47,615 bases of DNA from Oscillospiraceae bacterium (GCA_015065875.1 SVPK01000003.1:1-47615); one strand, 5' to 3'. Positions 15,937 to 25,189 are shown, counted from the stretch's first letter. Made by a program: numbers and translations. The notes: generated by a model not told the origin, from the sequence alone.

Positions 15937-17181
15937 TTATATTCGCAGTTCCCTCTCTATCATGATAAGACGGTTATATTTTGCGGTTCGCTCGCTTCGG
16001 GCGGGTGCGCCTGTTTTAATTCTTGTTGCATTAATACCAACCGCCAGGTCGGCGATGGTTGTATCCTCGGTTTCGCCCGAACGATGGGAAACTACTATTT
16101 GATATCCATGATGCTTTGCAAGCTTAATTACATTAACCGTTTCGCTCAAGGTTCCTATTTGGTTGGGTTTTATGAGAATACTGTTGCCCGATTTATTGGT
16201 AAAGCCCTTTTTAAGGCGCTTTTCATTGGTTACAAAAAGGTCATCCCCCACCAAAGCCAAATCGTTTCCGAGAACATCGGTCATACGTTCCCAACCTACC
16301 CAATCGTTCTCGCCAAGGCCATCCTCAATAGAGATTATCGGATATTTTTTCATCATATCCTTATACATCGAAATCATCTGCTCATTGGTAAGGGTTATGC
16401 CGCGTTTGGGCATTGTATAGGTTCCCTCGGATGCCGCCCATTCACTGGCCGCAACATCGAGGGCTATTTTTATTTCATCGGTTTTATAGCCTGCCTTTTC
16501 TATGGCTTCAATTATAAGCTCGATGGCCTCGCTATCATCCGAAAGGTTGGGCGCGAAACCGCCCTCATCTCCAACACCACAGGAAAGCCCCCGCTTTTTT
16601 AACATTTCGCCCAAGGTATGATAGGTTTCGCAACCCATTCGCATCGCTTCGGTTATGTTTGAAGCACCGATGGGAACTATCATAAATTCCTGAATATCGA
16701 TATTGTTTGCGGCATGGGCTCCGCCGTTTAGAATATTCATCATCGGGGTTGGTATCCAACTGCCCGAAAAACCGCCTATATAGCGGTATAGCGGCATTTT
16801 ATATGATTCGGCCGCCGCCTTTGCACAAGCGAGCGAAACGGCCAAAATCGCATTGGCGCCAAGGCGGGATTTATTCTCGGTTCCATCTAGCTCAATAAGG
16901 GTTTTATCTATTCGCATTTGGCGGTCGCATTCCATACCGCAAAGGGCCTTATTAATTTCGCCGTTTACCGATGCTACTGCCCTGCTGACATCGCGACCCT
17001 TATAGCGCTTTTCCTCAAAATCGCGCAGTTCATATGCCTCATATTCTCCCGTTGATGCGCCCGAAGGCGAAACGGCAAAACCGCGGCTTCCGTCCTCAAG
17101 GATTACTTCGGCGGCTACGGTTGGGTTTCCGCGCGAATCAATAAGCCTGATTCCTTGGATATTTTTAATCTTTTTGCTCAT
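15937..17181 (-). CDS. eno: Enolase
   Basis: The 414-residue enzyme interconverts 2-phosphoglycerate and phosphoenolpyruvate. Motifs are SGASTGEYEA, GGAHAANNIDIQEFMIVP, CGVGDEGGFAPN, the metal-binding SIEDGLGENDW and LVGDDLFVTN, the catalytic-Lys region ILIKPNQIGT and SHRSGETEDTTIADLAVG. It is slightly shorter than the usual 425-435 residues, with trimmed termini. ATG at 17181 follows AGGAGG. Unlike gapA it does not show the codon bias of a highly expressed gene, so it may be a secondary enolase or less expressed than usual. Confidence 0.95.
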   Translation of the reverse strand: MSKKIKNIQGIRLIDSRGNPTVAAEVILEDGSRGFAVSPSGASTGEYEAYELRDFEEKRYKGRDVSRAVASVNGEINKALCGMECDRQMRIDKTLIELDGTENKSRLGANAILAVSLACAKAAAESYKMPLYRYIGGFSGSWIPTPMMNILNGGAHAANNIDIQEFMIVPIGASNITEAMRMGCETYHTLGEMLKKRGLSCGVGDEGGFAPNLSDDSEAIELIIEAIEKAGYKTDEIKIALDVAASEWAASEGTYTMPKRGITLTNEQMISMYKDMMKKYPIISIEDGLGENDWVGWERMTDVLGNDLALVGDDLFVTNEKRLKKGFTNKSGNSILIKPNQIGTLSETVNVIKLAKHHGYQIVVSHRSGETEDTTIADLAVGINATRIKTGAPARSERTAKYNRLIMIERELRI

Positions 17182-17283
17182 AAAATCTACCTCCTAAAAC
17201 AGTATTCCCCGGAGGATAAATTTTTTTCAAAAAGTTTCCCTCTTTTTTGAAACTTGCCCCTTTTATTTTTTATATCAGTATGT

Positions 17284-17289
17284 TATAAT
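17284..17289 (+). promoter_or_regulatory. -10 element before rlmB
   Basis: A consensus TATAAT lies 42 bp before the rlmB start. No good -35 box is found at 16-18 bp upstream. Confidence 0.5.
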
Positions 17290-17331
17290 ATAGTTAACTA
17301 TAATCACTTATTATGCTTTGAAGGGATAAAC

Positions 17332-18081
17332 ATGAACGATAACACGAGCACTTCCAACATAATAGCCGGTCGCAACGCGGTTCTCGAGGCGATTCGCTCG
17401 GGCCGAGAAATTGACCGACTCATAATAGCTCACGGAACCGAGGGTGGCTCGGTTACCGCAATAATAGCCAAATGCAAGCAAAAGGGCATTCTCATTAAAG
17501 AGGTTTCGCCGCAAAAGCTTGATTTTATGTGCGGCGGTGCCGTTCACCAGGGTGTTGCTGTTATGATAGCATCACACAGCTATTGCAAGGTTGAGGATAT
17601 ACTTAAGGCCGCCGAGGATAAAGGCGAGCCGCCCTTTATAATCATTTGCGATGAAATCGAAGACCCGCATAACCTCGGTGCAATCATAAGAACGGCCGAG
17701 GCCTGCGCGGTTCACGGAATTATAATCCCCGAGCGCAGAGCTGCATCGCTTAATATGACGGTTGCAAAATCGGCCAGTGGTGCGCTTGAATATATGCTCG
17801 TTGCCAGGGTTACCAACATCGCTAACACCATTGATGCACTAAAGGAAAAGGGTGTTTGGGTTTATGGAGCCGATATGGGCGGCGCCGACCGACACAGCTT
17901 TGATTTCCGCGGAGCTACCGCTCTTGTTATCGGAAACGAGGGCAAAGGAATAGGCCGACTGGTTGCAAAAAAATGCGACGGAATCGTTAGCCTTCCGATG
18001 TATGGAAAGATTAATTCACTTAATGCTTCGGTTGCAGCCGGTGTTCTTATGTATGAGGTTGCAGACCAAAGAAACAAATAG
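17332..18081 (+). CDS. rlmB: 23S rRNA (guanosine-2'-O)-methyltransferase RlmB-like
   Basis: This is a 249-residue SpoU/TrmH-family (SPOUT) methyltransferase. The N-terminal IAGRNAVLEAIRSGREID is the L30e-like RNA-binding domain. Motifs 1-3 follow: CDEIEDPHNLGAIIRTAEACAVHG, VIGNEGKGIGRLV and SLPMYGKINSLNASVAAGVLMYE, which form the knotted SAM site. The start at 17332 has AAGGGAT upstream. It is probably the first gene of a unit with the P-type-ATPase-like gene and metG. Assignment to RlmB rather than another SpoU member is by similarity only. Confidence 0.9.
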   Translation: MNDNTSTSNIIAGRNAVLEAIRSGREIDRLIIAHGTEGGSVTAIIAKCKQKGILIKEVSPQKLDFMCGGAVHQGVAVMIASHSYCKVEDILKAAEDKGEPPFIIICDEIEDPHNLGAIIRTAEACAVHGIIIPERRAASLNMTVAKSASGALEYMLVARVTNIANTIDALKEKGVWVYGADMGGADRHSFDFRGATALVIGNEGKGIGRLVAKKCDGIVSLPMYGKINSLNASVAAGVLMYEVADQRNK

Positions 18082-18120
18082 TTTTAGGAATATAACTTTT
18101 TAGGGGGATAAATTAAAGTT

Positions 18121-20748
18121 ATGGGACTTTTTCCTAGAAAAGACAAACACATATACGGCGATTACTCCGACGACGTTATAAAGGAAAACTTTAGCCTTTC
18201 GGATGAGGGTATACTCCCTATCGGAAAACGTCAGGACATTAATCGTGCGCCGCATGCACTTACGGCCGATGAGGTTTTGGGCGCAGAGCCCGCAAAGCCT
18301 GCAACCGAAATTCCGATGCATTCGGCGGGAGAATCGCTCTATAAAAAAATGATGGATGCCCGAAAGGTTGAGCCGAGCGAAACCGACGCTAAATCCGACG
18401 AGGTTAAAAAGCAGACCGAATCGCTTCTTTCGCGTTGCTCGCAGTTTGTTGCGGATGATAAGGGTTCGCCGATACTTACAAATCAACCTGCATATTCGCT
18501 CGATAGCGTTGAGAATATAATCGCAGAGGCCGAGCGCCGCGCACAGGAAAGAATAAGCAAGCTATATGGCGGCGAAGCAAAGCGAGAGGAAAAGCCCGCA
18601 GAGACTATATCTGCTCCCGCTCCTGTTGTTGAGACCCCTGCCGCAGAGGCTCCTGTTGCCGAAGCTCCCACAGAGGAAGCAAAGCCCTCGTTTGAGGATG
18701 GGGTTTCGCCCGTTGAAGGCTTCCGCCTTCCCTCTCATGCCGCAGAGGAAATCCCGATGGAGAGCGAAGAGGTTAAAAATTATCAATACCGTTTTGCGGA
18801 TGAAGACCGTTCCAGTGAAAACGATGAGGGCGCAACCATCGCCTTTACCGCACTGTCTGATAAGACGGCAGAAGCCGACCAAAGCACCGCCGTTTTCACC
18901 CCTGTTGGCGAAAGCAGCCGTAGCATTGCCGATGGCAGCACCATTAGTTTTGGTTTAGGCGATACGATGCCTGTTCCCGAATTCGACTCTCAAAACGACA
19001 TAGTATCAAGCAGTAAACCCGCTATGGTTGAGGAACCGGATGATGAAGAACTGTTTGGCGATTATGAAACGGCGGCCGATGCGGTTCCGATTGAGAACGA
19101 ACTGCGCTCGGCGGTCAGAAAGCTTAATATTCGCCTGTTCTTTACCCTTATAATCGCGGTCGCTTTAACAATTTTTGCGACCCCGTTTACCGCCGCTACC
19201 CGCGAAGCCGACCCGCAGACATATCTTATTGCAACAACTGCGGCAACCGCACTTTGCGCGTTAATTAACATAGATATTTTCAAAGGTCTTGCCGCTCCTT
19301 TTATTAAAAAATGCGGTTCTGATATGCCCGTCGCGGTCAGCACCCTTGCTTCACTCGCGTATGGAATTTTCTGCATATTAAATCAGAATTATGTTTTGGC
19401 TCAATTCGGTTTCCTTTCGGCGATTGGAATGTTTTTCTCGTTGTTTGGAAAGCGCAGCGCCGCAAAGCGCAGACTTATAGGATTTTTGCAGATTGCCAAC
19501 GACCAGGATAAATACGCTCTCACCCTTATTGATGAGGAAAACGGTTCTTATGCTATCGCTCATGATGCGGTTGAAGGCGAGGCACTTGTGGCCTCCGGTC
19601 GCAGAACTATTAATATCACAAGATTCCTTAAAAACACACAATATTCCGACCCGTTCTCGGGCAAGGCTTGTGTTGCCGCGATTATAACAACCGTTGTTGC
19701 GGCTATGTTGGCGGTTTATGGATTTATTTCCGAATCGGCCGTTTTTGCGCTTTATCTCTTTGCGGCATTTACCGCGATAAGCGCGCCCTTTACCGCCGCG
19801 CTTATCGGAACTCTGCCCCACAAGATGGCAACCGGACGACTCGCTCGCTATGGCGCAATGCTCACAGGCTACAAAGCCGCTACTGAAATTGAGCAGGTAA
19901 ACGCTGTTACGTTTGATATTAACAGTATTTTCCCGCGCGGCAGGGTTAAAATGTATGATATGAAGGTCTTAAGTCCCAACAATTTGGATGAGACCATATT
20001 TAATGCCGCCGCGGTGACAACCTCGATAAACAGCCCGCTCGGCCATGTTTTCAGAAGAATTGCCCGTACCAGTGAGGATTATGTTCTTCCCCCTGCCGAT
20101 TCGGTTAAATATGAAAATCGTTTAGGCATTTCGGGTTGGGTTGGAGACCATTCCATCCTTATCGGCAACCGAACACTCATGGAAACTCACGGCGTTTCGG
20201 TTCCCTCGGTTGAGGTTGATAAAAAGATTCTCCGCAACGGTTATTTCCCCGTTTATGTTGCATCGGATGGTCGCCCCTGTGCCCTGCTTATAGTTGGCTA
20301 CGAGGCCGACCGCGATATTGAAAACGAGCTTCGCAGACTTACAAGAACCGGAGTTGTTTTACTTGTTAACAACTGCGACCCCAACGTTACCGAAGAGATG
20401 CTTTGCGACTATTTCGGACTTCCCGAGGATTTTGTTAAGATAATGCAATCCGGAAGCATTCGAATGTATAAGGAGCAAACCGAGTTCCGCGAGAGCATAC
20501 CTGCCAAGGCCGCTTTCGACGGCAAAGCCACAGGCATTGCATCGATAGTTACCGCATCGATAAAAATGAAGAAGCTCACCGCCATAATGGCCGCACTTCA
20601 TATTATTCTTGCATTTGCGGGAATCGCCGCTTTTGCCGCTTTGGCGCTCGGAACCCTCGCCATTTATTTAACTCCGCTCAATATTGCACTTTATCTTGCG
20701 GCTTCACTTATTACGGTTCTTTTAGCACCGTTTTTCTACAGACCTTAA
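18121..20748 (+). CDS. Degenerate P-type-ATPase-like protein with long acidic N-terminal tail
   Basis: The 875-residue product was recognised by architecture. Residues 1-335 are low-complexity, rich in Glu, Ala, Pro and Ser. Four membrane segments follow (about 339-357, 368-386, 403-421, 424-442), a small cytosolic domain (443-515), two membrane segments (517-565), a large cytosolic domain (566-815) and two final membrane segments (818-872). This is the order of a P1B ATPase. The stretch APFTAALIGTLPHKMATG lies where CPC and its helix would be, and VTFDINSIFPRG where DKTGTLT would be (D599 kept, KTGT lost). SPLGHVF stands for HPL, GWVGDHSILIGNRTLM for the nucleotide-binding loop and NNCDPNVTEEM for TGDN. 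TGES and GDGxND are absent. Catalysis looks impossible; a scaffold or sensor role is conceivable. A GGGGGA lies 12 nt before ATG. Confidence 0.7.
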   Translation: MGLFPRKDKHIYGDYSDDVIKENFSLSDEGILPIGKRQDINRAPHALTADEVLGAEPAKPATEIPMHSAGESLYKKMMDARKVEPSETDAKSDEVKKQTESLLSRCSQFVADDKGSPILTNQPAYSLDSVENIIAEAERRAQERISKLYGGEAKREEKPAETISAPAPVVETPAAEAPVAEAPTEEAKPSFEDGVSPVEGFRLPSHAAEEIPMESEEVKNYQYRFADEDRSSENDEGATIAFTALSDKTAEADQSTAVFTPVGESSRSIADGSTISFGLGDTMPVPEFDSQNDIVSSSKPAMVEEPDDEELFGDYETAADAVPIENELRSAVRKLNIRLFFTLIIAVALTIFATPFTAATREADPQTYLIATTAATALCALINIDIFKGLAAPFIKKCGSDMPVAVSTLASLAYGIFCILNQNYVLAQFGFLSAIGMFFSLFGKRSAAKRRLIGFLQIANDQDKYALTLIDEENGSYAIAHDAVEGEALVASGRRTINITRFLKNTQYSDPFSGKACVAAIITTVVAAMLAVYGFISESAVFALYLFAAFTAISAPFTAALIGTLPHKMATGRLARYGAMLTGYKAATEIEQVNAVTFDINSIFPRGRVKMYDMKVLSPNNLDETIFNAAAVTTSINSPLGHVFRRIARTSEDYVLPPADSVKYENRLGISGWVGDHSILIGNRTLMETHGVSVPSVEVDKKILRNGYFPVYVASDGRPCALLIVGYEADRDIENELRRLTRTGVVLLVNNCDPNVTEEMLCDYFGLPEDFVKIMQSGSIRMYKEQTEFRESIPAKAAFDGKATGIASIVTASIKMKKLTAIMAALHIILAFAGIAAFAALALGTLAIYLTPLNIALYLAASLITVLLAPFFYRP

Positions 20749-20770
20749 CCCCAGAGAGAAGGAATAATTG

Positions 20771-22696
20771 ATGAATAAAGAAAAGTTTTATATTACTACT
20801 GCGATTGCATACAGTTCTCAAAAGCCCCATATCGGCAATGCTTATGACATAGTTTTGGCCGATATGATTGCCCGCTACAAGCGTATGATGGGCTTTGATG
20901 TTTATTTTATGACCGGTTCGGATGAGCATGGCCAGAAAATTGAGGACTGCGCTAAAGCAAAGGGCGTTTCCCCGAAGGAATACGTTGATGAGGTTTCAAG
21001 CCTTATTAAGGATGTTTGGAACTCGCTCGGAACCTCTTATGATAAGTTTATAAGAACAACCGATGATTACCATGAAAAGGCTGTTCAAAAGATATTTAAA
21101 AAGCTCTATGACCAGGGCGATATCTACAAGAGCGAATACACAGGAAAATATTGCGTTCCCTGCGAATCCTTCTTTACCCCCTCGCAATTGGTTGACGGCA
21201 AATGCCCCGATTGCGGTCGTGAGGTTGTTGATGCCAAGGAGGAGGCATATTTCCTGCGTCTCTCCAAGTATCAGGATAAGCTGCTCGAATATTTTGAGCA
21301 GAATCCCGATTTTATTGCGCCTGAATCGCGCAAAAACGAAATGATTAATAACTTCCTAAAGCCGGGACTTGCAGACCTTTGCGTTTCGCGTTCCTCCTTT
21401 AAATGGGGTGTTCCCGTTGAGTTTGACGACCGCCATGTTATCTATGTTTGGATTGATGCGCTCTCAAACTATATAACCGGAATCGGATATGACCCCGATG
21501 GAAGCAGTGATATGTATAAAAAATATTGGCCTGCCGACCTTCATGTTATCGGAAAGGATATCGTTCGTTTCCATACCATTTATTGGCCGATTATCCTTAT
21601 GGCGCTCGGCGAGCCCCTGCCCAAAAAGGTTCTCGGACATCCTTGGGTTTTGGTTGGCGAGGATAAGATGAGCAAATCGCGCGGTAATGTTATATATGCG
21701 GATGAGCTTGCCGCCCGCTTTGGAAGCGATTCGGTTAGATATTATCTGCTTTCTGAAATGCCCTTCGCGCAGGACGGAACCATAACCTACGAAGCATTTA
21801 TTGCCAAGTTTAATACCGACCTTGCGAATACCCTCGGCAACCTCGTTAACCGCACCATCGCGATGACCAATAAGTATTTCGGCGGAACGGTTCATAAGGG
21901 CGAGCTTTCGGGCGAGTTTGATGAATCGCTTGCCGCTTGCGCCCGCGAGACTGCCGAGAAATATATAAAGCTTATGGATGACTATAAGAATGCCGATGCT
22001 GTTGCGGCCGTTATGGATTTTGCACGTCGTTGCAACAAGTATATCGATGAGACCATGCCTTGGGCTCTTGCTAAAAACGAGGATGATAAGGAACGCCTAA
22101 ATACCGTTCTTTATAACCTGCTTGAATCCATTCGTATTCTTGCAAATCTTCTCCTCCCCATTATGCCCGAAAGCAGTGCATCCATTAAGGCACAGACCGG
22201 TTGCGATACCGAAGGCTTTGAGTTCGGTGCGGTTGATAGTTATACTGTTGGCGCCGCTACTCCCCTTTTCGCTCGTCTCGATGCCGAAAGGGTGTTGGCA
22301 GAATTGGCCCTTGAGGCAGAGGCAAAGAAGGCCGCCGCTGAAAAGAAAAACGATAACGTTATTTCGCTTCCGCAAATTTCAATCGATGACTTTGCAAAGG
22401 TTGAACTTACTACCGCGCGCGTTACTGCATGCGAACCCATAAAGAAGGCTAAAAAGCTCTTAAAGCTTACCCTTGACGACGGTTCGGGAACTCCCCGCAC
22501 GGTTGCTTCGGGAATTGCGCTTTATTATAAGCCCGAGGAGCTTATCGGCAGAACTGTTATAGTTGTTTCCAACCTGAAGCCCGCCGTTCTTTGCGGAGTT
22601 GAGAGCAACGGTATGATTTTAGCCGCCGATGCCGGCGAAAACGATGTTAAGGTTATTTTTGCCGATGATATCGGCCCGGGAGCTCGTGTTCGCTAA
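20771..22696 (+). CDS. metG: Methionyl-tRNA synthetase
   Basis: The 641-residue class I synthetase charges tRNA-Met. Seen are the HIGH-type HIGNAYDIVLAD, a zinc-binding knuckle with CVPC and CPDC, the anticodon-binding helical domain, and KMSKSRGN. A C-terminal OB-fold tRNA-binding domain (about 540-641, starting ISIDDFAKVELTTARV) contains the homodimerisation part. The start is the ATG at 20771 with AAGGA upstream; a TTG directly before it is unlikely. The tatD gene overlaps its stop by 1 nt. No T-box leader is present in front of it. Confidence 0.97.
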   Translation: MNKEKFYITTAIAYSSQKPHIGNAYDIVLADMIARYKRMMGFDVYFMTGSDEHGQKIEDCAKAKGVSPKEYVDEVSSLIKDVWNSLGTSYDKFIRTTDDYHEKAVQKIFKKLYDQGDIYKSEYTGKYCVPCESFFTPSQLVDGKCPDCGREVVDAKEEAYFLRLSKYQDKLLEYFEQNPDFIAPESRKNEMINNFLKPGLADLCVSRSSFKWGVPVEFDDRHVIYVWIDALSNYITGIGYDPDGSSDMYKKYWPADLHVIGKDIVRFHTIYWPIILMALGEPLPKKVLGHPWVLVGEDKMSKSRGNVIYADELAARFGSDSVRYYLLSEMPFAQDGTITYEAFIAKFNTDLANTLGNLVNRTIAMTNKYFGGTVHKGELSGEFDESLAACARETAEKYIKLMDDYKNADAVAAVMDFARRCNKYIDETMPWALAKNEDDKERLNTVLYNLLESIRILANLLLPIMPESSASIKAQTGCDTEGFEFGAVDSYTVGAATPLFARLDAERVLAELALEAEAKKAAAEKKNDNVISLPQISIDDFAKVELTTARVTACEPIKKAKKLLKLTLDDGSGTPRTVASGIALYYKPEELIGRTVIVVSNLKPAVLCGVESNGMILAADAGENDVKVIFADDIGPGARVR

Positions 22697-23487
22697 TGGA
22701 TATTGTTGAGGTTTTAAATCCCGCGCCGCGCGGCGCAATAATCGATACCCACGCGCACTATGACGATGAGCGCTTTAATGGCTTTCGCGATGAGCTTTTA
22801 TCAAAGCTCGGGGATATGGGTGTTGAGGCGGTTATAAACTGCGCGGTTGATACCGTTTCGGCAAAACGAGTTTTCGATATAAGAGAGCGCTTCCCATTTT
22901 GCTACTGTGCGGTTGGATTTCATCCCGAAAACATGCCCGACTGCGAGCCAAATCTTGAGGAGCTTAAGTCCCTTTGCTCACACGACGGAGTTGTTGCAAT
23001 CGGCGAGATTGGACTTGATTATTATTGGGATAAAAGCCGAATGGAGCTGCAAAAGCGTTGGTTTGAGGCTCAACTTATGTTGGCAAATGAGCTCTCGCTC
23101 CCCGCTATAGTTCATGACCGCGAGGCACACGCCGATACCCTTTCATTACTGCAAAAGCATAAGCCGAAGGGCGTTGTTCATTGCTTTTCGGGCAGTGCAG
23201 AAACGGCAAAGGAAATACTTAAAATCGGTATGTATATTGGTGTTGGCGGAGTTGCCACCTTTAAAAATGCGCGGGTTATGCGCGAGGTTATCGAGGTTTT
23301 GCCGCTTGAGCGAATTTTACTTGAAACCGATGCCCCATATCTCGCACCCGAGCCATATCGCGGAAAGGTTTGCCATTCCGGTATGATAATAAGGGTTGCC
23401 GAAAAAATTTCTGAAATTAAAAATGTTCCGATTGATGAGGTTTTGAAAATTACTAAAAACAACGCAAAGGTATTATTCGGAATATAG
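22696..23487 (+). CDS. tatD: TatD-family metal-dependent DNase/hydrolase
   Basis: The 263-residue TIM-barrel amidohydrolase-fold nuclease has metal ligands in IIDTHAHYDDERF, GEIGLDYYW, PAIVHDREAH, VVHCFSGS and LETDAPYLAPEPYRGK. The family degrades DNA 3' to 5'; its role in bacteria is linked to DNA repair or turnover. The ATG overlaps the metG TAA (TAATG, 22694-22698), so it is translationally coupled. The metG-tatD pairing is common in Firmicutes. Confidence 0.94.
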   Translation: MDIVEVLNPAPRGAIIDTHAHYDDERFNGFRDELLSKLGDMGVEAVINCAVDTVSAKRVFDIRERFPFCYCAVGFHPENMPDCEPNLEELKSLCSHDGVVAIGEIGLDYYWDKSRMELQKRWFEAQLMLANELSLPAIVHDREAHADTLSLLQKHKPKGVVHCFSGSAETAKEILKIGMYIGVGGVATFKNARVMREVIEVLPLERILLETDAPYLAPEPYRGKVCHSGMIIRVAEKISEIKNVPIDEVLKITKNNAKVLFGI

Positions 23488-23540
23488 TATAATCGCCCCG
23501 TTTTTTGACGATAATATGTCTGAAAGCGGGGTGATTTTTT

Positions 23541-23675
23541 ATGCAGGAAAATCAGAACAAGAATCAGCAAAACAATCAGAACAAAAACAAGAATCAGCAG
23601 AACAACCAAAATAAGAATCAACAGAACAAGAATCAGCAGCAAAAACAGCAGCAGGAATATCGCTACGACGACTAA
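23541..23675 (+). CDS. 44-residue Q/N/K low-complexity protein
   Basis: A short frame with ATG at 23541 and TAA at 23673-23675 encodes MQENQNKNQQNNQNKNKNQQ continuing in the same style and ending EYRYDD. About 80% of residues are Gln, Asn or Lys. GGGGTGA lies 6 nt upstream and a strong terminator follows. This combination supports a real microprotein. The ribosome binding site forms one arm of a long-loop stem (about 23492-23500 with 23527-23535), which might modulate translation. No family is recognised; the composition recalls prion-like or small spore-associated proteins, but nothing more specific can be said. Confidence 0.6.
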   Translation: MQENQNKNQQNNQNKNKNQQNNQNKNQQNKNQQQKQQQEYRYDD

Positions 23676-23696
23676 TTAAGCGATTTTTTGCGTTTA

Positions 23697-23737
23697 GAAT
23701 ATGGGAAGCGGAAAATCCGTTTCCCATATTTTGTTTA
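23697..23737 (+). terminator. Terminator after the Q/N/K gene
   Basis: A 14-bp stem with arms AATATGGGAAGCGG and CCGTTTCCCATATT (one G-T pair) and loop AAAAT is followed by TTGTTT. Confidence 0.85.
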
Positions 23738-23743
23738 AATAGT

Positions 23744-23772
23744 TTGACAAAACTATACAATATGTATATAAT
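23744..23772 (+). promoter_or_regulatory. Promoter of murA
   Basis: TTGACA (23744-23749), 17-bp spacer, TATAAT (23767-23772), a perfect sigma-A promoter 70 bp before the start codon. Confidence 0.88.
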
Positions 23773-23841
23773 GTATATATATTGATTGATTTTTCTTTGG
23801 CAATACTACATTTATACGTAAATGCTTGGAGAGTGCCTTTA

Positions 23842-25128
23842 TTGGATAAATATATAATTACAGGTGGCAACCGCCTTTTAGGTTCGGTTAAGATAAGCGG
23901 CGCAAAAAATGCTGCAGTAGCAATACTGCCGGCAGTTTTGTTGTCTGATGGAGTTTGCCGCATCGAGAACCTACCCAACATATCTGACGTTTTCGCTATC
24001 ATCCGTATCCTGCGCGAGCTGGGTGCGGATGTTCGTATGATTAATAAAAATACCGTTGAGATTAACCCATCTCACATCAACTCCTTTACCCTTCCGTTTG
24101 AGATGACCAAGCGTATGCGCGCTTCGAGTTATTTTATCGGTGCTATGCTCGGCAGATTCAAGCGAGCCAGGGTTGCGCCTCCCGGAGGATGCGATTTCGG
24201 AGTTCGTCCCATCGACCTTCATATTAAGGGCTTCGAGGCTCTTGGCGCACAGGTTACGATGGAAAACGGAATGGTTGATGCAAGAGCGGCAAGACTCATC
24301 GGAAGCCCCGTTTATCTCGATAAGGTTTCGGTTGGCGCAACCGTTAATATTATGTTGGCCGCCGTTAAGGCTCGCGGACTTACCGTTATTGAAAATGCCG
24401 CAAGAGAGCCGCATATAGTTGACCTCGCCAATTTCCTTAACTCTATGGGCGCCGATATTATGGGTGCCGGAACGAGCGTTATTAAGATTCGCGGAGTTGA
24501 AACCCTTGGCGGAACCAACTATAGCATCATACCCGACCAAATCGAAGCCGGAACATATATGGCCGCGGTTACTGCCGCAGGCGGCGATGTTCTTATCGAT
24601 AACATAACCCCCAAGCATCTCGAATCTATTTCGGCCAAGCTCATCGAGATGGGTGCGGTTATCGAGGAGTTTGATGAATCGCTTCGTATAACTATGGACA
24701 AGCGTCCCAAAAAGTGTAATATCACTACCCTGCCGCATCCCGGTTTTCCGACCGATATGCAGCCCCAGATAACAACCGTTCTTTCGGTAGCCGATGGAAC
24801 AAGCATTGTTGCTGAAGGCGTTTGGGATAATCGATTCAGATATGTTGAGCAGTTATCTATGATGAATGCCAATATTCAGGTTGACGGAAAGGTTGCCGTT
24901 GTTTCGGGAGTTGAGAACCTAAAGAGCGCTCCTGTTTTTGCTAATGACCTTCGCGCGGGCGCCGCTATGGTTATCGCAGGACTCATAGCAAAAGGCACAA
25001 CCGAAATCGAAAACATCGAGCTTATCGACCGCGGATATGAGGACCTGGTTGAAAAGCTTACAGGGCTCGGCGCAGATATTAAGCGCGTTACCATCAATGA
25101 GCCTTCGGCCGTTAAACAAGCATTATAA
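23842..25128 (+). CDS. murA: UDP-N-acetylglucosamine 1-carboxyvinyltransferase
   Basis: The 428-residue enzyme performs the first committed step of peptidoglycan synthesis, adding enolpyruvate from PEP to UDP-GlcNAc. It shows GAKNAAVAILPA with the substrate-binding Lys22, RASSYFIGAMLGRF, the catalytic loop VAPPGGCDFGVRPID with C117 (equivalent to Cys115, the fosfomycin target), and the repeated inside-out barrel. The start is the TTG at 23842 (MDKYIITGG) with GGAGAG upstream; an upstream in-frame start would add residues unlike the family. Confidence 0.96.
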   Translation: MDKYIITGGNRLLGSVKISGAKNAAVAILPAVLLSDGVCRIENLPNISDVFAIIRILRELGADVRMINKNTVEINPSHINSFTLPFEMTKRMRASSYFIGAMLGRFKRARVAPPGGCDFGVRPIDLHIKGFEALGAQVTMENGMVDARAARLIGSPVYLDKVSVGATVNIMLAAVKARGLTVIENAAREPHIVDLANFLNSMGADIMGAGTSVIKIRGVETLGGTNYSIIPDQIEAGTYMAAVTAAGGDVLIDNITPKHLESISAKLIEMGAVIEEFDESLRITMDKRPKKCNITTLPHPGFPTDMQPQITTVLSVADGTSIVAEGVWDNRFRYVEQLSMMNANIQVDGKVAVVSGVENLKSAPVFANDLRAGAAMVIAGLIAKGTTEIENIELIDRGYEDLVEKLTGLGADIKRVTINEPSAVKQAL

Positions 25129-25130
25129 TG

Positions 25131-25165
25131 AAAAGAGGAATACAGATGAGTATTCCTCTTTTTTA
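25131..25165 (+). terminator. Terminator of murA
   Basis: A 13-bp stem with arms AAAAGAGGAATAC and GTATTCCTCTTTT and loop AGATGA ends in a T-run. Confidence 0.9.
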
Positions 25166-25189
25166 TACTAAAATCAAAGGAGGGTTAAT

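Noticed and set aside
20700..20771. A T-box leader before metG
   Set aside because: Only 22 nt separate metG from the previous gene, with no specifier loop or antiterminator. argS likewise has only a 2-nt gap upstream.
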